Assembly: GCA_900471925.1 (NCBI GenBank)
Contig: UCGV01000029.1
Location: 1-64,000 of the forward strand
DNA length: 64,000 bases
Source: Hyphomicrobiales bacterium
GTDB taxonomy: Bacteria > Pseudomonadota > Alphaproteobacteria > Rhizobiales > Rhizobiaceae
Direction of reading: 5' to 3'
The notes beneath the pieces are model-generated. The model was not told the DNA's origin. It was given only the letters and a program-made list of their open reading frames with translations, and searched no databases. The number at the start of each line of letters is the position of its first letter. Position 1 is the first letter of the stretch. Shown here in pieces: positions 45,464 through 55,161 of the stretch. Position numbers and translations under genes: made by a program.

Positions 45464-45705
45464 TAGGTGCAGTCACCTCCAGCCGGCCGCGCTTTGACGC
45501 GGCCGGTGTTCCAGTTTCGCGGCTGGGTCAGCCAGGCCACAAGGCGCACCAGCCGGCTGCTCCCGGCTTTCCGGTAGAATTCCTCTTCTTCCTTCATCCG
45601 GTCGCGTCTCGTTCGCTGCAGCAATCGTGTTTGCTGCATCCGGCCCGAAATATCTGCAATTATGAAATTGTCGATCCCGGTGATGTCCTCTCCTGTTGTG
45701 GACAT
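45436..45705 (-). CDS. Possible small protein antisense to the chemoreceptor gene end
   Basis: An 89-codon frame on the minus strand overlaps the 3' end of the Cache receptor gene by 28 bp. It encodes a charged region (MKEEEEFYRKAGSSRLVRL) and no recognised domain. No convincing ribosome site precedes the first ATG. Part of it lies over a G+C-rich hairpin (CCGGCCGCG / CGCGGCCGG, 45484-45507), which may be the real feature here. The rest of the 305-bp gap to the LysR gene shows nothing else clear. Confidence 0.2.
   Translation of the reverse strand: MSTTGEDITGIDNFIIADISGRMQQTRLLQRTRRDRMKEEEEFYRKAGSSRLVRLVAWLTQPRNWNTGRVKARPAGGDCTYQAARLARP
45484..45507 (+). other. Hairpin after the second chemoreceptor gene
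   Basis: A 9-bp stem CCGGCCGCG / CGCGGCCGG with a 6-nt loop lies 20 bp after the chemoreceptor stop. No T-run follows, so it may be a stabiliser or a weak terminator. Confidence 0.4.
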
Positions 45706-45768
45706 CTACCGATCTACACATCTAAATTCGCTTCTTGAACAGCCTAGATTCCGCTATGTTTTTCACTG

Positions 45769-46638
45769 ATGAAAAACGCGAAATGGGATTCCTATCAGCT
45801 GTTCCTGGAAGTCGCCCGCACCGGCGGCCTGACGGGCGCAAGCACCGCCACGGCCTTGAGCCCTGCGACGATCGGCCGGCGCATGCTCGATCTGGAACAG
45901 GAGCTTGGCCGCACGCTCTTCCATCGCAGCCAGACCGGCTACCGATTGACCTCTGATGGACAGACCCTCGTCGATCATCTGCTGGAGATGGAGGCCGCCG
46001 CCCGCAAGGTGGAGGCATGGCGGCAATCGGTGGACGGGGGTGCCACTGTCCGGATCGCCGCCGGTACCTGGATTTCCTGGCTGCTGACGGAGAACTTTTC
46101 GGCGATCCGCATGCCGGGCGATTCCTTCGGCATTTCGCTGGTCATCGGCGAAGCGCGGGCCAACCTCAATTATCGGGAAAGCGATATCGGCATCCGTGCC
46201 TTCGAGCCGGAAGAGAGCAATCTCGCGGCCCGCCTGCTCGGCGAGGTCGCCTATGCCGTCTATATCAGGCGCAATGCCGGCCAGGACGATGCGCGATGGA
46301 TCGCGGTCGCCGAGGAAGATGCCATCTCAGCCTATTTGCGCTGGCCTTATCGGAATGCCGCCTCTGCCATTGTCGCAACAGTCAACCGTCCGCGCTCGCT
46401 TCCGGATCTGGTACGTTCAGGCGCCGGCAAGGCGGTGCTGCCCTGTTTTGTCGGCGATCTCGATCCCGCACTCGAGCGCTGCGGCAGCGAACTGCCGGAA
46501 TTGCGTCACCGCCAATGGATCGTCATGAACGCCGAGGATCGCCACCGCCCGGAAATCCGTACGGTGGCCGACCGGATGACAAAGCTTTTGAAAAGCTATA
46601 CCGATCTTTTCGCCGGCAAGCGCGCCAGCCGCGGCTAG
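45769..46638 (+). CDS. LysR-family transcriptional regulator
   Basis: This 289-aa protein has an N-terminal winged HTH (DSYQLFLEVARTGGLTGAST, LSPATIGRRMLDLEQELG, residues about 7-46). The effector domain is shortened and divergent, with VIGEARANLNYRESDIGIRAF near 125-145 in place of a standard LysR substrate pocket. The target is unknown. It converges on the LuxR gene, leaving 9 bp between the stops. Confidence 0.88.
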   Translation: MKNAKWDSYQLFLEVARTGGLTGASTATALSPATIGRRMLDLEQELGRTLFHRSQTGYRLTSDGQTLVDHLLEMEAAARKVEAWRQSVDGGATVRIAAGTWISWLLTENFSAIRMPGDSFGISLVIGEARANLNYRESDIGIRAFEPEESNLAARLLGEVAYAVYIRRNAGQDDARWIAVAEEDAISAYLRWPYRNAASAIVATVNRPRSLPDLVRSGAGKAVLPCFVGDLDPALERCGSELPELRHRQWIVMNAEDRHRPEIRTVADRMTKLLKSYTDLFAGKRASRG

Positions 46639-46647
46639 CTTTAAATC

Positions 46648-47745
46648 CTACGGCATCAGCCGCCGCACCAGCCCCACCTGGCTGTTCACGCCCAGCTTCG
46701 AATAGATGTTTTTCAGGTGCGAGCGAGCCGTCTCGTAGCTGACATCGTTCGTGCGCGCCACTTCGCGCAGAGATAGGCCGGCTGCGATACCGGCCGCGAT
46801 GCGCATTTCCGCTGCCGTCAGCTGGTCGATGCGCGGCAGGGCGTCGTTGAGATCGGGGCGCAGCGGCGCACTGGCGCGCTCAATGATCAGCGCCACCGTC
46901 GGCCCATCGAGGAAGTCGGTGATGAAATCCGACTGCATTCTCACCAGCGTACATTTGAAGCTGGCGGTCTTCATCCGCACCAGCGTGCTCGCAGGCGGCG
47001 TCTGCACGCGGCGACGCAGCAGCGCTGAAAGGCGGCCGGCCAGTTCGCCGTTATGGATCCTGATCCGCCCGCTCATGGCGGTGCCGATCACCTCGCCCTC
47101 GGACATCATTTGCTCGGCAGCGCGGTTGATCGAACGGATCGTCTGGTCCTCGCCGATATAGACGATGCCGACACCGATCGCATCGAAGAGCGACAGGCCG
47201 TTCTCCTTATTCTGCGGGTCGCCGTGCTCGCGGCGAATGAAATCGAAAGCGCGGCGCAGATGCGGGGCGAGATCGCAGAGCAGTTCCGCATTTATTCGGT
47301 TGAAGTCCGGATCTGCGGAGGAGGTGAGCGTCGAAAGATTGAAGGACCGGCCCTTCTCGCGCATGATCGTCACGCCGACGCTGCTTTCGCAGTCGATCCA
47401 GCGGATATAGTCGTTATAGAATTCCGTTTTCAAAAGCTCGTCACGCGCCAGCATCTGGTCGGCGATCACGCCAAGGCCGATCTGCCGCGTGGCGGCGCGT
47501 GGCATCCACGGATTGATGGCGGCATAATAACGGTTATAGGCCTCGGCTTCCGTATCTTCGAGACCCGAGGAGAGCGACAGCCCGCCGGTGCGCGACACCG
47601 CGTCGTGGTAGAAGAGCGTGGACTTGGCGTTCGGCATCGTCGCAGCCAGCGCATCGAGAAATGCCTGCCACGACGTCTCGCCAAACAGCGCCCCGTAAAT
47701 CAGGTCGGTCAGGACTTCGAGTTTTGCGTGCGGCGAGCCGGACAT
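46648..47745 (-). CDS. LuxR-family transcriptional regulator
   Basis: This protein of about 365 aa has a C-terminal LuxR-type HTH (about 300-360: LTAAEMRIAAGIAAGLSLRE, SYETARSHLKNIYSKLGVNS). The N-terminal region may contain a PAS-like sensor around 180-250 (ALFDAIGVGIVYIGEDQTIR, with NRAAEQMM). No receiver or autoinducer domain is visible. The ATG at 47745 is used; a TTG at 47772 is possible. The regulated genes are not evident. Confidence 0.85.
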   Translation of the reverse strand: MSGSPHAKLEVLTDLIYGALFGETSWQAFLDALAATMPNAKSTLFYHDAVSRTGGLSLSSGLEDTEAEAYNRYYAAINPWMPRAATRQIGLGVIADQMLARDELLKTEFYNDYIRWIDCESSVGVTIMREKGRSFNLSTLTSSADPDFNRINAELLCDLAPHLRRAFDFIRREHGDPQNKENGLSLFDAIGVGIVYIGEDQTIRSINRAAEQMMSEGEVIGTAMSGRIRIHNGELAGRLSALLRRRVQTPPASTLVRMKTASFKCTLVRMQSDFITDFLDGPTVALIIERASAPLRPDLNDALPRIDQLTAAEMRIAAGIAAGLSLREVARTNDVSYETARSHLKNIYSKLGVNSQVGLVRRLMP

Positions 47746-47851
47746 AACAATACCGTTCGAAGATTTGCTCAATTATGCCGCGACTTAGCCCGACTGACAA
47801 TTGCGTCAAATAGCGTAGGTCCGGCAAGGGGGCTAACCGCCGGACCTATCC

Positions 47852-48088
47852 TCAATTTCGGTTGGCGACAATGACCGGGATCAGCAGGTCGCCCCAGTTG
47901 CCGTCGCCGCCATGATGCCGGGCGGAGCGAACGAGCTCCACCGAAACACCTGAATCGACGGCCTTCATGACCGATTGATTGAGTCTGTGCAGGTCATTGG
48001 CGAGCATGCGGATCACGCTCTGTTGATCGTCCGTCATGCTGCTTGCCTGTTCTTCCGTCCGTTCGCGGACGCGTGCGATGGATGCCAT
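47852..48088 (-). CDS. Small protein downstream of isocitrate lyase
   Basis: This 78-aa, hydrophilic, mostly helical protein (REERTEEQ-like start, RMLANDLHRLNQSVMKAVDSG in the middle) has no recognised domain. A strong ribosome site (AGGAGGACAT) precedes the ATG at 48088. It lies 13 bp after aceA on the same strand, so it is almost certainly co-transcribed with isocitrate lyase. Function is unknown; a regulatory or stabilising partner is possible. Confidence 0.75.
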   Translation of the reverse strand: MASIARVRERTEEQASSMTDDQQSVIRMLANDLHRLNQSVMKAVDSGVSVELVRSARHHGGDGNWGDLLIPVIVANRN

Positions 48089-48101
48089 GATATGTCCTCC
48101 T

Positions 48102-49374
<1,273 letters not shown>

Positions 49375-49391
<17 letters not shown>

Positions 49392-49550
49392 GCCAATCTC
49401 CTCCTTGGCTCCCGATGGATGGGTGCTGATGACAGCATTTACAAAGCCAACGATTTTGACCAGAAAAACCTTTGATTTCAGCAAAAGAAAGAGGTTAGGA
49501 TGAAGAGGATTTACAAACGGATTTTGTCATTTTGTAAAAATCTGTAAATC
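49375..49550. promoter_or_regulatory. aceA/scfR divergent control region with repeated motif
   Basis: The 14-mer TTGTAAAAATCTGT occurs exactly twice, at 49375-49388 (over the aceA start codons) and at 49532-49545 (27 bp before the regulator gene). Related TTTACAAA sequences stand at 49438-49445 and 49510-49517, the latter as an inverted partner of TTTGTAAA at 49531-49538. This cluster looks like operator sites for the divergent ScfR-type protein. Confidence 0.5.
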
Positions 49551-49571
49551 TCTAGATGTAAAGGATGCGAC

Positions 49572-50966
49572 ATGGCGGAACGGAAAATATTCGCAGGTCC
49601 GAAAGTCAGGCGCATTCGCAATGCGCTGGCCCTGACGCAGACCGCCATGGCCGAGGCGTTGGAAATCTCGCCGTCCTATCTCAATCTCATCGAGCGCAAC
49701 CAGCGTCCTCTGACGGTGCAGCTGCTGCTGAGATTGTCGGCCGTCTACCGCATCGATCTGGAGGAGCTGCAGGGTGAGACCGCCGGCACCCTCGGCCACC
49801 TGAAGGAGGTCTTCGCCGATCCGCTGCTGTCGGGCGAGCTGCCGGGCGATCAGGAGCTCGTCGAAGTCGCCGATGCCGCGCCCAATGCGGCAAGCGGCAT
49901 GATCAAGCTCTACCGCGCCTATCGTGAGCAGGCCGTCAGGCTTTCCGACCTGACGGCGCTGATGGCGGGCGAGGGACATGCGCCCGTTGCGTCTGGCCGG
50001 CTGCCGCTCGACGAGGTGAGGGAGGTGCTGGAGCGTCGCTCCGCCCATTTCAACGCCATCGAGACGGCGGCCGAAGGCTTTGCCAATGGACAGGCTGCGG
50101 GCGGCAGCCTCAAGGACTGGCTGAAGAGCGAGCGTGGTATCACCGTGCGTATCCTGCCCGTCCACGTTATGCCCGACCTGCGCCGCCGCTTCGATCGCCA
50201 CTCGATGCGTCTCTTCCTGTCCGAGCGGCTTTCGCCTGCCGATCAGGCCCAGGAGATCGCCGTCGAAGTGGCAAGGCTGGCGCTGCGCTCCGAGATCGAG
50301 GCCGAGCTTGAGGCATTGCCGCTGTCATCCGAGGAGGCGGGGCGGATCGCCCGTTTCGAACTGACGCGCAGTGCCGCTCTTGCCTTGATGATGCCTTACG
50401 GCGCCTTCCTTCTCGCCGCGCAGAACGTTCGTTACGACATCGATCTTCTCCGCGCCCGCTTTGCCGTCTCCTTCGCGCAGGCTGCCTCACGCCTCGTCAT
50501 GCTGCAGCGTCCCGGTGCTTCCGGTGTTCCGTTCTTTCTTGTCGAAACCGATGCTGCGGGCCATGTCGTCAAACGCGCGGGAGCCCAGGGCTTTCCGCAG
50601 GCGCGATTTGGCGGTCATTGCCCGAAGCTCAATCTTTACGCCGCCTTTCTGGAGCCGGGACGGATCTTGACGGAGACGGTCGCGATGCCGGATGGCGCGG
50701 CTTTCCTGACGATTGCACGCACGTTGGAAGGCCCGGTCGTCGCATTCTGCGAGAGGGTGCGGCGCACCGCCCTGTTGCTCGGCTGCGACGCCACCCTGCG
50801 CGACAGTCTGGTCTATGGCCGAAGCGACGCTTCGCCGGTGCCGATCGGCCCCGCCTGCCGCCTCTGCGAGAGGCGCGGCTGCCTTTCGCGTGCCGAGCCG
50901 CCGCTGACCCGCCCACTCGCGCTGGACGAGACTGTCGCCGGGCTCGGCTCCTTCGATTTCCAGTGA
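49572..50966 (+). CDS. ScfR/RamB-type XRE-family transcriptional regulator
   Basis: This 464-aa protein has an N-terminal XRE/Cro HTH (residues about 10-65: KVRRIRNALALTQTAMAEAL, SPSYLNLIERNQRPL). A central IrrE/DUF955-like region spans about 170-290, and the C-terminal domain carries a Cys cluster (CRLCERRGCLSRAEPPL), the layout of short-chain fatty acyl regulators such as RamB. RamB controls aceA in Corynebacterium. The divergent placement next to aceA here supports the same role, with an acyl-CoA as possible effector (inferred). Confidence 0.88.
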   Translation: MAERKIFAGPKVRRIRNALALTQTAMAEALEISPSYLNLIERNQRPLTVQLLLRLSAVYRIDLEELQGETAGTLGHLKEVFADPLLSGELPGDQELVEVADAAPNAASGMIKLYRAYREQAVRLSDLTALMAGEGHAPVASGRLPLDEVREVLERRSAHFNAIETAAEGFANGQAAGGSLKDWLKSERGITVRILPVHVMPDLRRRFDRHSMRLFLSERLSPADQAQEIAVEVARLALRSEIEAELEALPLSSEEAGRIARFELTRSAALALMMPYGAFLLAAQNVRYDIDLLRARFAVSFAQAASRLVMLQRPGASGVPFFLVETDAAGHVVKRAGAQGFPQARFGGHCPKLNLYAAFLEPGRILTETVAMPDGAAFLTIARTLEGPVVAFCERVRRTALLLGCDATLRDSLVYGRSDASPVPIGPACRLCERRGCLSRAEPPLTRPLALDETVAGLGSFDFQ

Positions 50967-50977
50967 TTGTGAAATCA

Positions 50978-51006
50978 TTGACACTGCAGGATTTTGCGCT
51001 TGTAGG
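50978..51006 (+). promoter_or_regulatory. Possible promoter of the pot operon
   Basis: TTGACA at 50978-50983 is a consensus -35 box, followed after 17 bp by TGTAGG (51001-51006) as a weak -10. It lies about 90 bp before potF. The -10 is poor, so this is tentative. Confidence 0.3.
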
Positions 51007-51092
51007 TGTAGAAATTCCTTTCTAGTCTGCAGTCAAACCAGAGGGAAGAAGAGGTGTCCGGGGGCGAGATACCTTTACAAACAGGAGATATC

Positions 51093-52190
51093 ATGAGGTC
51101 AAGTATAGCCAACCTGACGGCCGTTGCCGTTGTCGCTCTCTTCGCCGCTGCGCCGGCCGTCGCCCAGGAGCGCGTCGTCAACGTCTACAACTGGTCCGAT
51201 TATATCGATGACAGCATCCTTGCCGATTTCACCAAGGAAACCGGCATCAAGGTTGTCTACGACACGTTCGATTCCAACGAGACGGTGGAAACCAAGCTGC
51301 TTGCCGGCGGCACAGGTTACGATGTGGTCGTTCCGACCGCCGACTTCCTGCAGCGCCAGATCCAGGCTGGCGTCTTCCAGAAGCTCGACAAATCGAAGCT
51401 GCCGAACATTTCCAATATGTGGGATGTGATCCAGCAGCGCACGGCCGAGTATGATCCGGGCAACGAATATGCCGTCGATTACATGTGGGGTACCGATGGT
51501 ATCGGCTACAACACCAAGAAGGTCGCCGAAATCCTCGGCCCGGATGCCAAGCCCGGCCTCGAAGTGATCTTCGATCCGAAGGTTGCCGAAAAGTTCAAGG
51601 ACTGCGGCATCTACGTGCTCGACACGCCGAAGGACGTGATGACAACGGCTCTGCGTTATCTCGGCCTCGACCCGAACTCCACCAAGCCGGAGGATTTCAA
51701 GAAGGTCGAGGACCTGCTGACGGCCGTTCGCCCCTATATCCGCAAGTTCCACTCGTCCGAATATATCAATGCGCTTGCCAACGGCGACATCTGCATCGCC
51801 TTCGGTTATTCCGGCGACATGCTTCAAGCCCGCGACCGCGCTGCCGAAGCCAATAACGGCGTCGAGGTGAACTATTCGATCCCGACGCAGGGTGCGCAGA
51901 TGTGGTTCGACATGATGGCGATCCCCGCCGATGCGCCGCATGTGGCCGAAGCGCATGAATTCCTGAACTACATGATGAAGCCCGAAGTCATCGCCAAGGC
52001 GAGCGACTACACCTTCTATGCCAACGGCAACAAGGCCTCGCAGCAGTTTGTCAGCAAGGACGTGCTGGAAGATCCTGCGGTCTATCCGACCGACGAGGTG
52101 ATGAAGGGGCTCTTCACGGTGCGTCCGTGGGATCCGAAGACCCAGCGCGCGGCGACGCGAATCTGGACCAAGATCGTCACTGGCCAGTAA
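51093..52190 (+). CDS. potF: Polyamine ABC transporter binding protein PotF
   Basis: PotF binds putrescine or spermidine in the periplasm. The 365-aa protein has a signal peptide (ANLTAVAVVALFAAAPAVAQ, cleavage near residue 25) followed by the family start RVVNVYNWSDYIDDSIL. Later come TGYDVVVPTADFLQRQI and YMWGTDGIGYNTKKV. CAGGAGAT supports the ATG at 51093; the frame extends to 51054. It is first in potFGHI and is followed by a strong hairpin. Confidence 0.94.
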   Translation: MRSSIANLTAVAVVALFAAAPAVAQERVVNVYNWSDYIDDSILADFTKETGIKVVYDTFDSNETVETKLLAGGTGYDVVVPTADFLQRQIQAGVFQKLDKSKLPNISNMWDVIQQRTAEYDPGNEYAVDYMWGTDGIGYNTKKVAEILGPDAKPGLEVIFDPKVAEKFKDCGIYVLDTPKDVMTTALRYLGLDPNSTKPEDFKKVEDLLTAVRPYIRKFHSSEYINALANGDICIAFGYSGDMLQARDRAAEANNGVEVNYSIPTQGAQMWFDMMAIPADAPHVAEAHEFLNYMMKPEVIAKASDYTFYANGNKASQQFVSKDVLEDPAVYPTDEVMKGLFTVRPWDPKTQRAATRIWTKIVTGQ

Positions 52191-52200
52191 GTTGATGCCA

Positions 52201-52227
52201 GGCCCGGACGGAAACGTCCGGGCCTTT
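52201..52227 (+). other. Intercistronic hairpin after potF
   Basis: A perfect 10-bp stem GGCCCGGACG / CGTCCGGGCC with a GAAA tetraloop, followed by TTTC, lies 10 bp after potF. The short T-run suggests partial termination or protection of the potF mRNA, giving excess binding protein as in agl. Confidence 0.65.
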
Positions 52228-52280
52228 CAATTACCGGCCCAGGTGGCGGCCGGCTGAAACCTTGTATTTCGGGGAATAAT

Positions 52281-53423
52281 ATGAAGTCTCTCGGCAATAT
52301 CCGCCGCGCGTTCGCGCCCTGGACCGATCCGTCTGCAAAACCCTTCATCGCTTTCAAGAATGTCACCAAGCGCTTCGGCGATTTTACCGCCGTCAACGAC
52401 CTGTCGCTGAATATCTACCACCGCGAATTCTTCGCGCTGCTGGGTGCGTCGGGCTGCGGCAAGTCCACGCTCCTGCGCATGCTCGCCGGCTTCGAGCAGC
52501 CGACGGCGGGCGAGATCGTGCTCGACGGCACCGATATGGCCGGCACGCCGCCCTACAAGCGCCCTGTTAACATGATGTTCCAGTCCTACGCTCTTTTCCC
52601 GCATATGACGGTCGAGAAGAACATTGCTTTCGGCCTCAGGCAGGACGGCATGCCGAAGGACGAGATCACCGAGCGTGTGTCGCAGATGCTGAAGCTGGTG
52701 AAGCTCGAGCAATTCGCCTCCCGCAAGCCGAACCAGCTCTCCGGTGGCCAGCGCCAGCGCGTGGCGCTCGCCCGTTCGCTTGCCAAGCGTCCGAAGGTGC
52801 TGCTGCTCGACGAACCGCTCGGCGCGCTCGACAAGAAGCTGCGCGAGGAAACCCAGTTCGAATTGATGGATCTGCAGCAGAGCCTCGGTCTCACCTTCGT
52901 CGTCGTCACACACGACCAGGAAGAGGCGATGACCATGGCCGACCGCATTGCCGTCATGAGCCACGGCAAGGTGGTGCAGGTGGCGACGCCTGCCGAGATC
53001 TACGAAGCGCCGAATTCCCGCTTCGTCGCCGACTTTATCGGCGATGTGAATATTTTCGACGGCAAGGTGGCGACGTCAGGCAATGGCGTAATCGAAATAT
53101 CAGTCGAAAGCGGCTTTTCGATCCGTGTCGCGACAAGCGAGCCGCCAGCCGTCGGCAATGCGGTCGGCTTTGCCATCCGCCCGGAAAAGATCCGCGTGAC
53201 GCGTGCGGCGCCCGCCAATGCTTCGGTCAACGCCGCAAAGGGCGAGATCTGGGATATCGCCTATCTCGGCGACATGACTGTCTTCCATATCAAGCTGCCG
53301 AGCGGCAAGTTCGTCAGAGCCTCCTCCCTCAACGCCCAGCGTTCCGTCGAAGACCCCTTCACCTACGATCAGGAAGTCTGGGTCTCCTTCGACGAAGATG
53401 GCGGCGTGCTGCTGAAGGATTGA
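52281..53423 (+). CDS. potG: Polyamine ABC transporter ATPase PotG
   Basis: PotG powers polyamine import. The 380-aa protein has Walker A GASGCGKS (about 56-63), Q-loop FQSYALFPHMTVEKN, signature LSGGQRQRVALARSL (about 153-167), Walker B LLLDEPLGALD, and a C-terminal TOBE domain from about 300. It starts 90 bp after potF and ends 4 bp before potH. Confidence 0.95.
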   Translation: MKSLGNIRRAFAPWTDPSAKPFIAFKNVTKRFGDFTAVNDLSLNIYHREFFALLGASGCGKSTLLRMLAGFEQPTAGEIVLDGTDMAGTPPYKRPVNMMFQSYALFPHMTVEKNIAFGLRQDGMPKDEITERVSQMLKLVKLEQFASRKPNQLSGGQRQRVALARSLAKRPKVLLLDEPLGALDKKLREETQFELMDLQQSLGLTFVVVTHDQEEAMTMADRIAVMSHGKVVQVATPAEIYEAPNSRFVADFIGDVNIFDGKVATSGNGVIEISVESGFSIRVATSEPPAVGNAVGFAIRPEKIRVTRAAPANASVNAAKGEIWDIAYLGDMTVFHIKLPSGKFVRASSLNAQRSVEDPFTYDQEVWVSFDEDGGVLLKD

Positions 53424-53427
53424 GCCT

Positions 53428-54339
53428 ATGCAAAGTCTCGCATCGCGCCTCTACAGCCGTCTCGTCATCATCATTCCCTATGCTTGGCTGCTGGTCTTTT
53501 TCCTGGCACCGTTCTTCATCGTCTTCCGCATTTCGCTGTCGACGACGGCGATCGCCATCCCGCCCTATGAGCCGGTCTTCTCGCTCGTAGATGGCTGGAG
53601 CGGATTCTGGGCGAAGGTCGCGACCTTCTCCTTCGACAATTACGGCTACCTCACGGACGACCCGCTCTATTTCAACGCCTATCTGTCGAGCGTTATCATC
53701 GCGGGTATCTCCACCTTCCTGATGCTCCTGATCGCCTATCCGATCGCCTATGGCATGGCGCAGGCGCCGCGCACAATCAGGCCGACGCTGTTGATGCTCG
53801 TCATCCTGCCGTTCTGGACAAGCTTCCTGATCCGCGTCTATTCCTGGATCGCGATCCTCAAGCCTGAAGGTCTTCTGAACCAGCTTCTCCTGTCGCTGCA
53901 CGTGATCGACAGCCCTCTGATCATCCTGAACACCAGCACCGCCGTCTATATCGGTATCGTCTATTCCTATCTGCCCTTCATGGTGCTGCCGCTCTATTCG
54001 GCTCTGGAAAAGATGGACGGCACGCTGATCGAGGCGGCGCAGGATCTCGGCTGCACGCCGATCCAGGCCTTCTGGCGTGTGACTTTCCCGCTATCGATCC
54101 CCGGCGTGATCGCCGGCTGCATGCTGGTGTTCATTCCGGCTGTCGGCGAATTCGTCATCCCCGATCTGCTCGGTGGCTCGCAGACGCTGATGATCGGCAA
54201 GACGCTCTGGAACGAATTCAATGCCAATCGAGACTGGCCGGTCTCCTCGGCGGTCGCAACCATCCTGCTGCTGATCCTGGTGATCCCAATCGTCTTCTTC
54301 CAGAATGCCCAGGCCAAGGCCGAAGAGCGGGGGAAATAA
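53428..54339 (+). CDS. potH: Polyamine ABC transporter permease PotH
   Basis: PotH is one of two membrane subunits. The 303-aa protein has about six helices and an EAA loop (GTLIEAAQDLGCTPIQAFWRV, about 197-217). The N-terminal cytoplasmic part and first helix (LVIIIPYAWLLVFFLAPFFIV) are as expected for PotB/PotH. It is 4 bp from potG and 3 bp from potI. Confidence 0.95.
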   Translation: MQSLASRLYSRLVIIIPYAWLLVFFLAPFFIVFRISLSTTAIAIPPYEPVFSLVDGWSGFWAKVATFSFDNYGYLTDDPLYFNAYLSSVIIAGISTFLMLLIAYPIAYGMAQAPRTIRPTLLMLVILPFWTSFLIRVYSWIAILKPEGLLNQLLLSLHVIDSPLIILNTSTAVYIGIVYSYLPFMVLPLYSALEKMDGTLIEAAQDLGCTPIQAFWRVTFPLSIPGVIAGCMLVFIPAVGEFVIPDLLGGSQTLMIGKTLWNEFNANRDWPVSSAVATILLLILVIPIVFFQNAQAKAEERGK

Positions 54340-54342
54340 GTC

Positions 54343-55161
54343 ATGCTCAGATGGACCCGTTTCAACATCATTTCCGTCGTGCTCGGCTTTGCCTTCCTCT
54401 ACCTGCCGATCGTGCTTCTGGTGGTCTTCTCGTTCAACGAGTCGAAGCTCGTCACCGTCTGGGGCGGTTTCTCCACCAAGTGGTATGTCTCGCTTCTGTC
54501 GAACCAGGCTCTGCTCGATGCCGCCTGGGTGACGATCCGTGTCGGCCTGCTGTCGGCGACGCTGGCGACCATTCTCGGCACAATGGCGGCGCTGACGCTG
54601 GTGCGCTACACGCGTTTCCGCGGCCGCATGCTCTTCTCTGGCATGATCTATGCGCCGCTCGTCATGCCTGATGTCATCACCGGACTGTCACTGTTGCTGC
54701 TCTTCGTGGCGATCGGCCTCGATCGCGGCTTCTGGACGATCACGCTCGCCCACACGACGCTGACGATGTGCTTCGTTGCTGTCGTCGTTCAGTCGCGGCT
54801 TCTAAGCTTTGACCAGTCGATCGAGGAAGCGGCGCAGGATCTCGGCGCTCCGCCGGTGCGCACCTTCTTCGAAATCACCCTGCCGATCATCGCGCCGGCG
54901 GTCTTTTCGGGCTGGATCCTGGCCTTCACCCTGTCGCTGGACGATCTTGTCATTGCAAGCTTCACCTCGGGACCGGGTGCCACAACGCTGCCGATGAAGA
55001 TCTACAGCCAGGTGCGCCTTGGCGTGACACCCGAAATCAACGCGGTCTGCACCATCCTGATCGCCATCGTCACCGTCGGCGTCATCTGCGCATCCGTCAT
55101 CACCAAGCGCCGCGAAGTGCAGCGCGAGCGAGATGAACGGGCGGCGGCTGCGACGGCTTAA
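54343..55161 (+). CDS. potI: Polyamine ABC transporter permease PotI
   Basis: PotI is the second membrane subunit. The 272-aa protein has six predicted helices, a first helix containing VLGFAFLYLPIVLLVVFSFN, and an EAA loop (QSIEEAAQDLGAPPVRTFFEI, about 163-183). Its TAA stop ends at 55161, directly against the stop of the convergent AsmA gene. Confidence 0.95.
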   Translation: MLRWTRFNIISVVLGFAFLYLPIVLLVVFSFNESKLVTVWGGFSTKWYVSLLSNQALLDAAWVTIRVGLLSATLATILGTMAALTLVRYTRFRGRMLFSGMIYAPLVMPDVITGLSLLLLFVAIGLDRGFWTITLAHTTLTMCFVAVVVQSRLLSFDQSIEEAAQDLGAPPVRTFFEITLPIIAPAVFSGWILAFTLSLDDLVIASFTSGPGATTLPMKIYSQVRLGVTPEINAVCTILIAIVTVGVICASVITKRREVQRERDERAAAATA

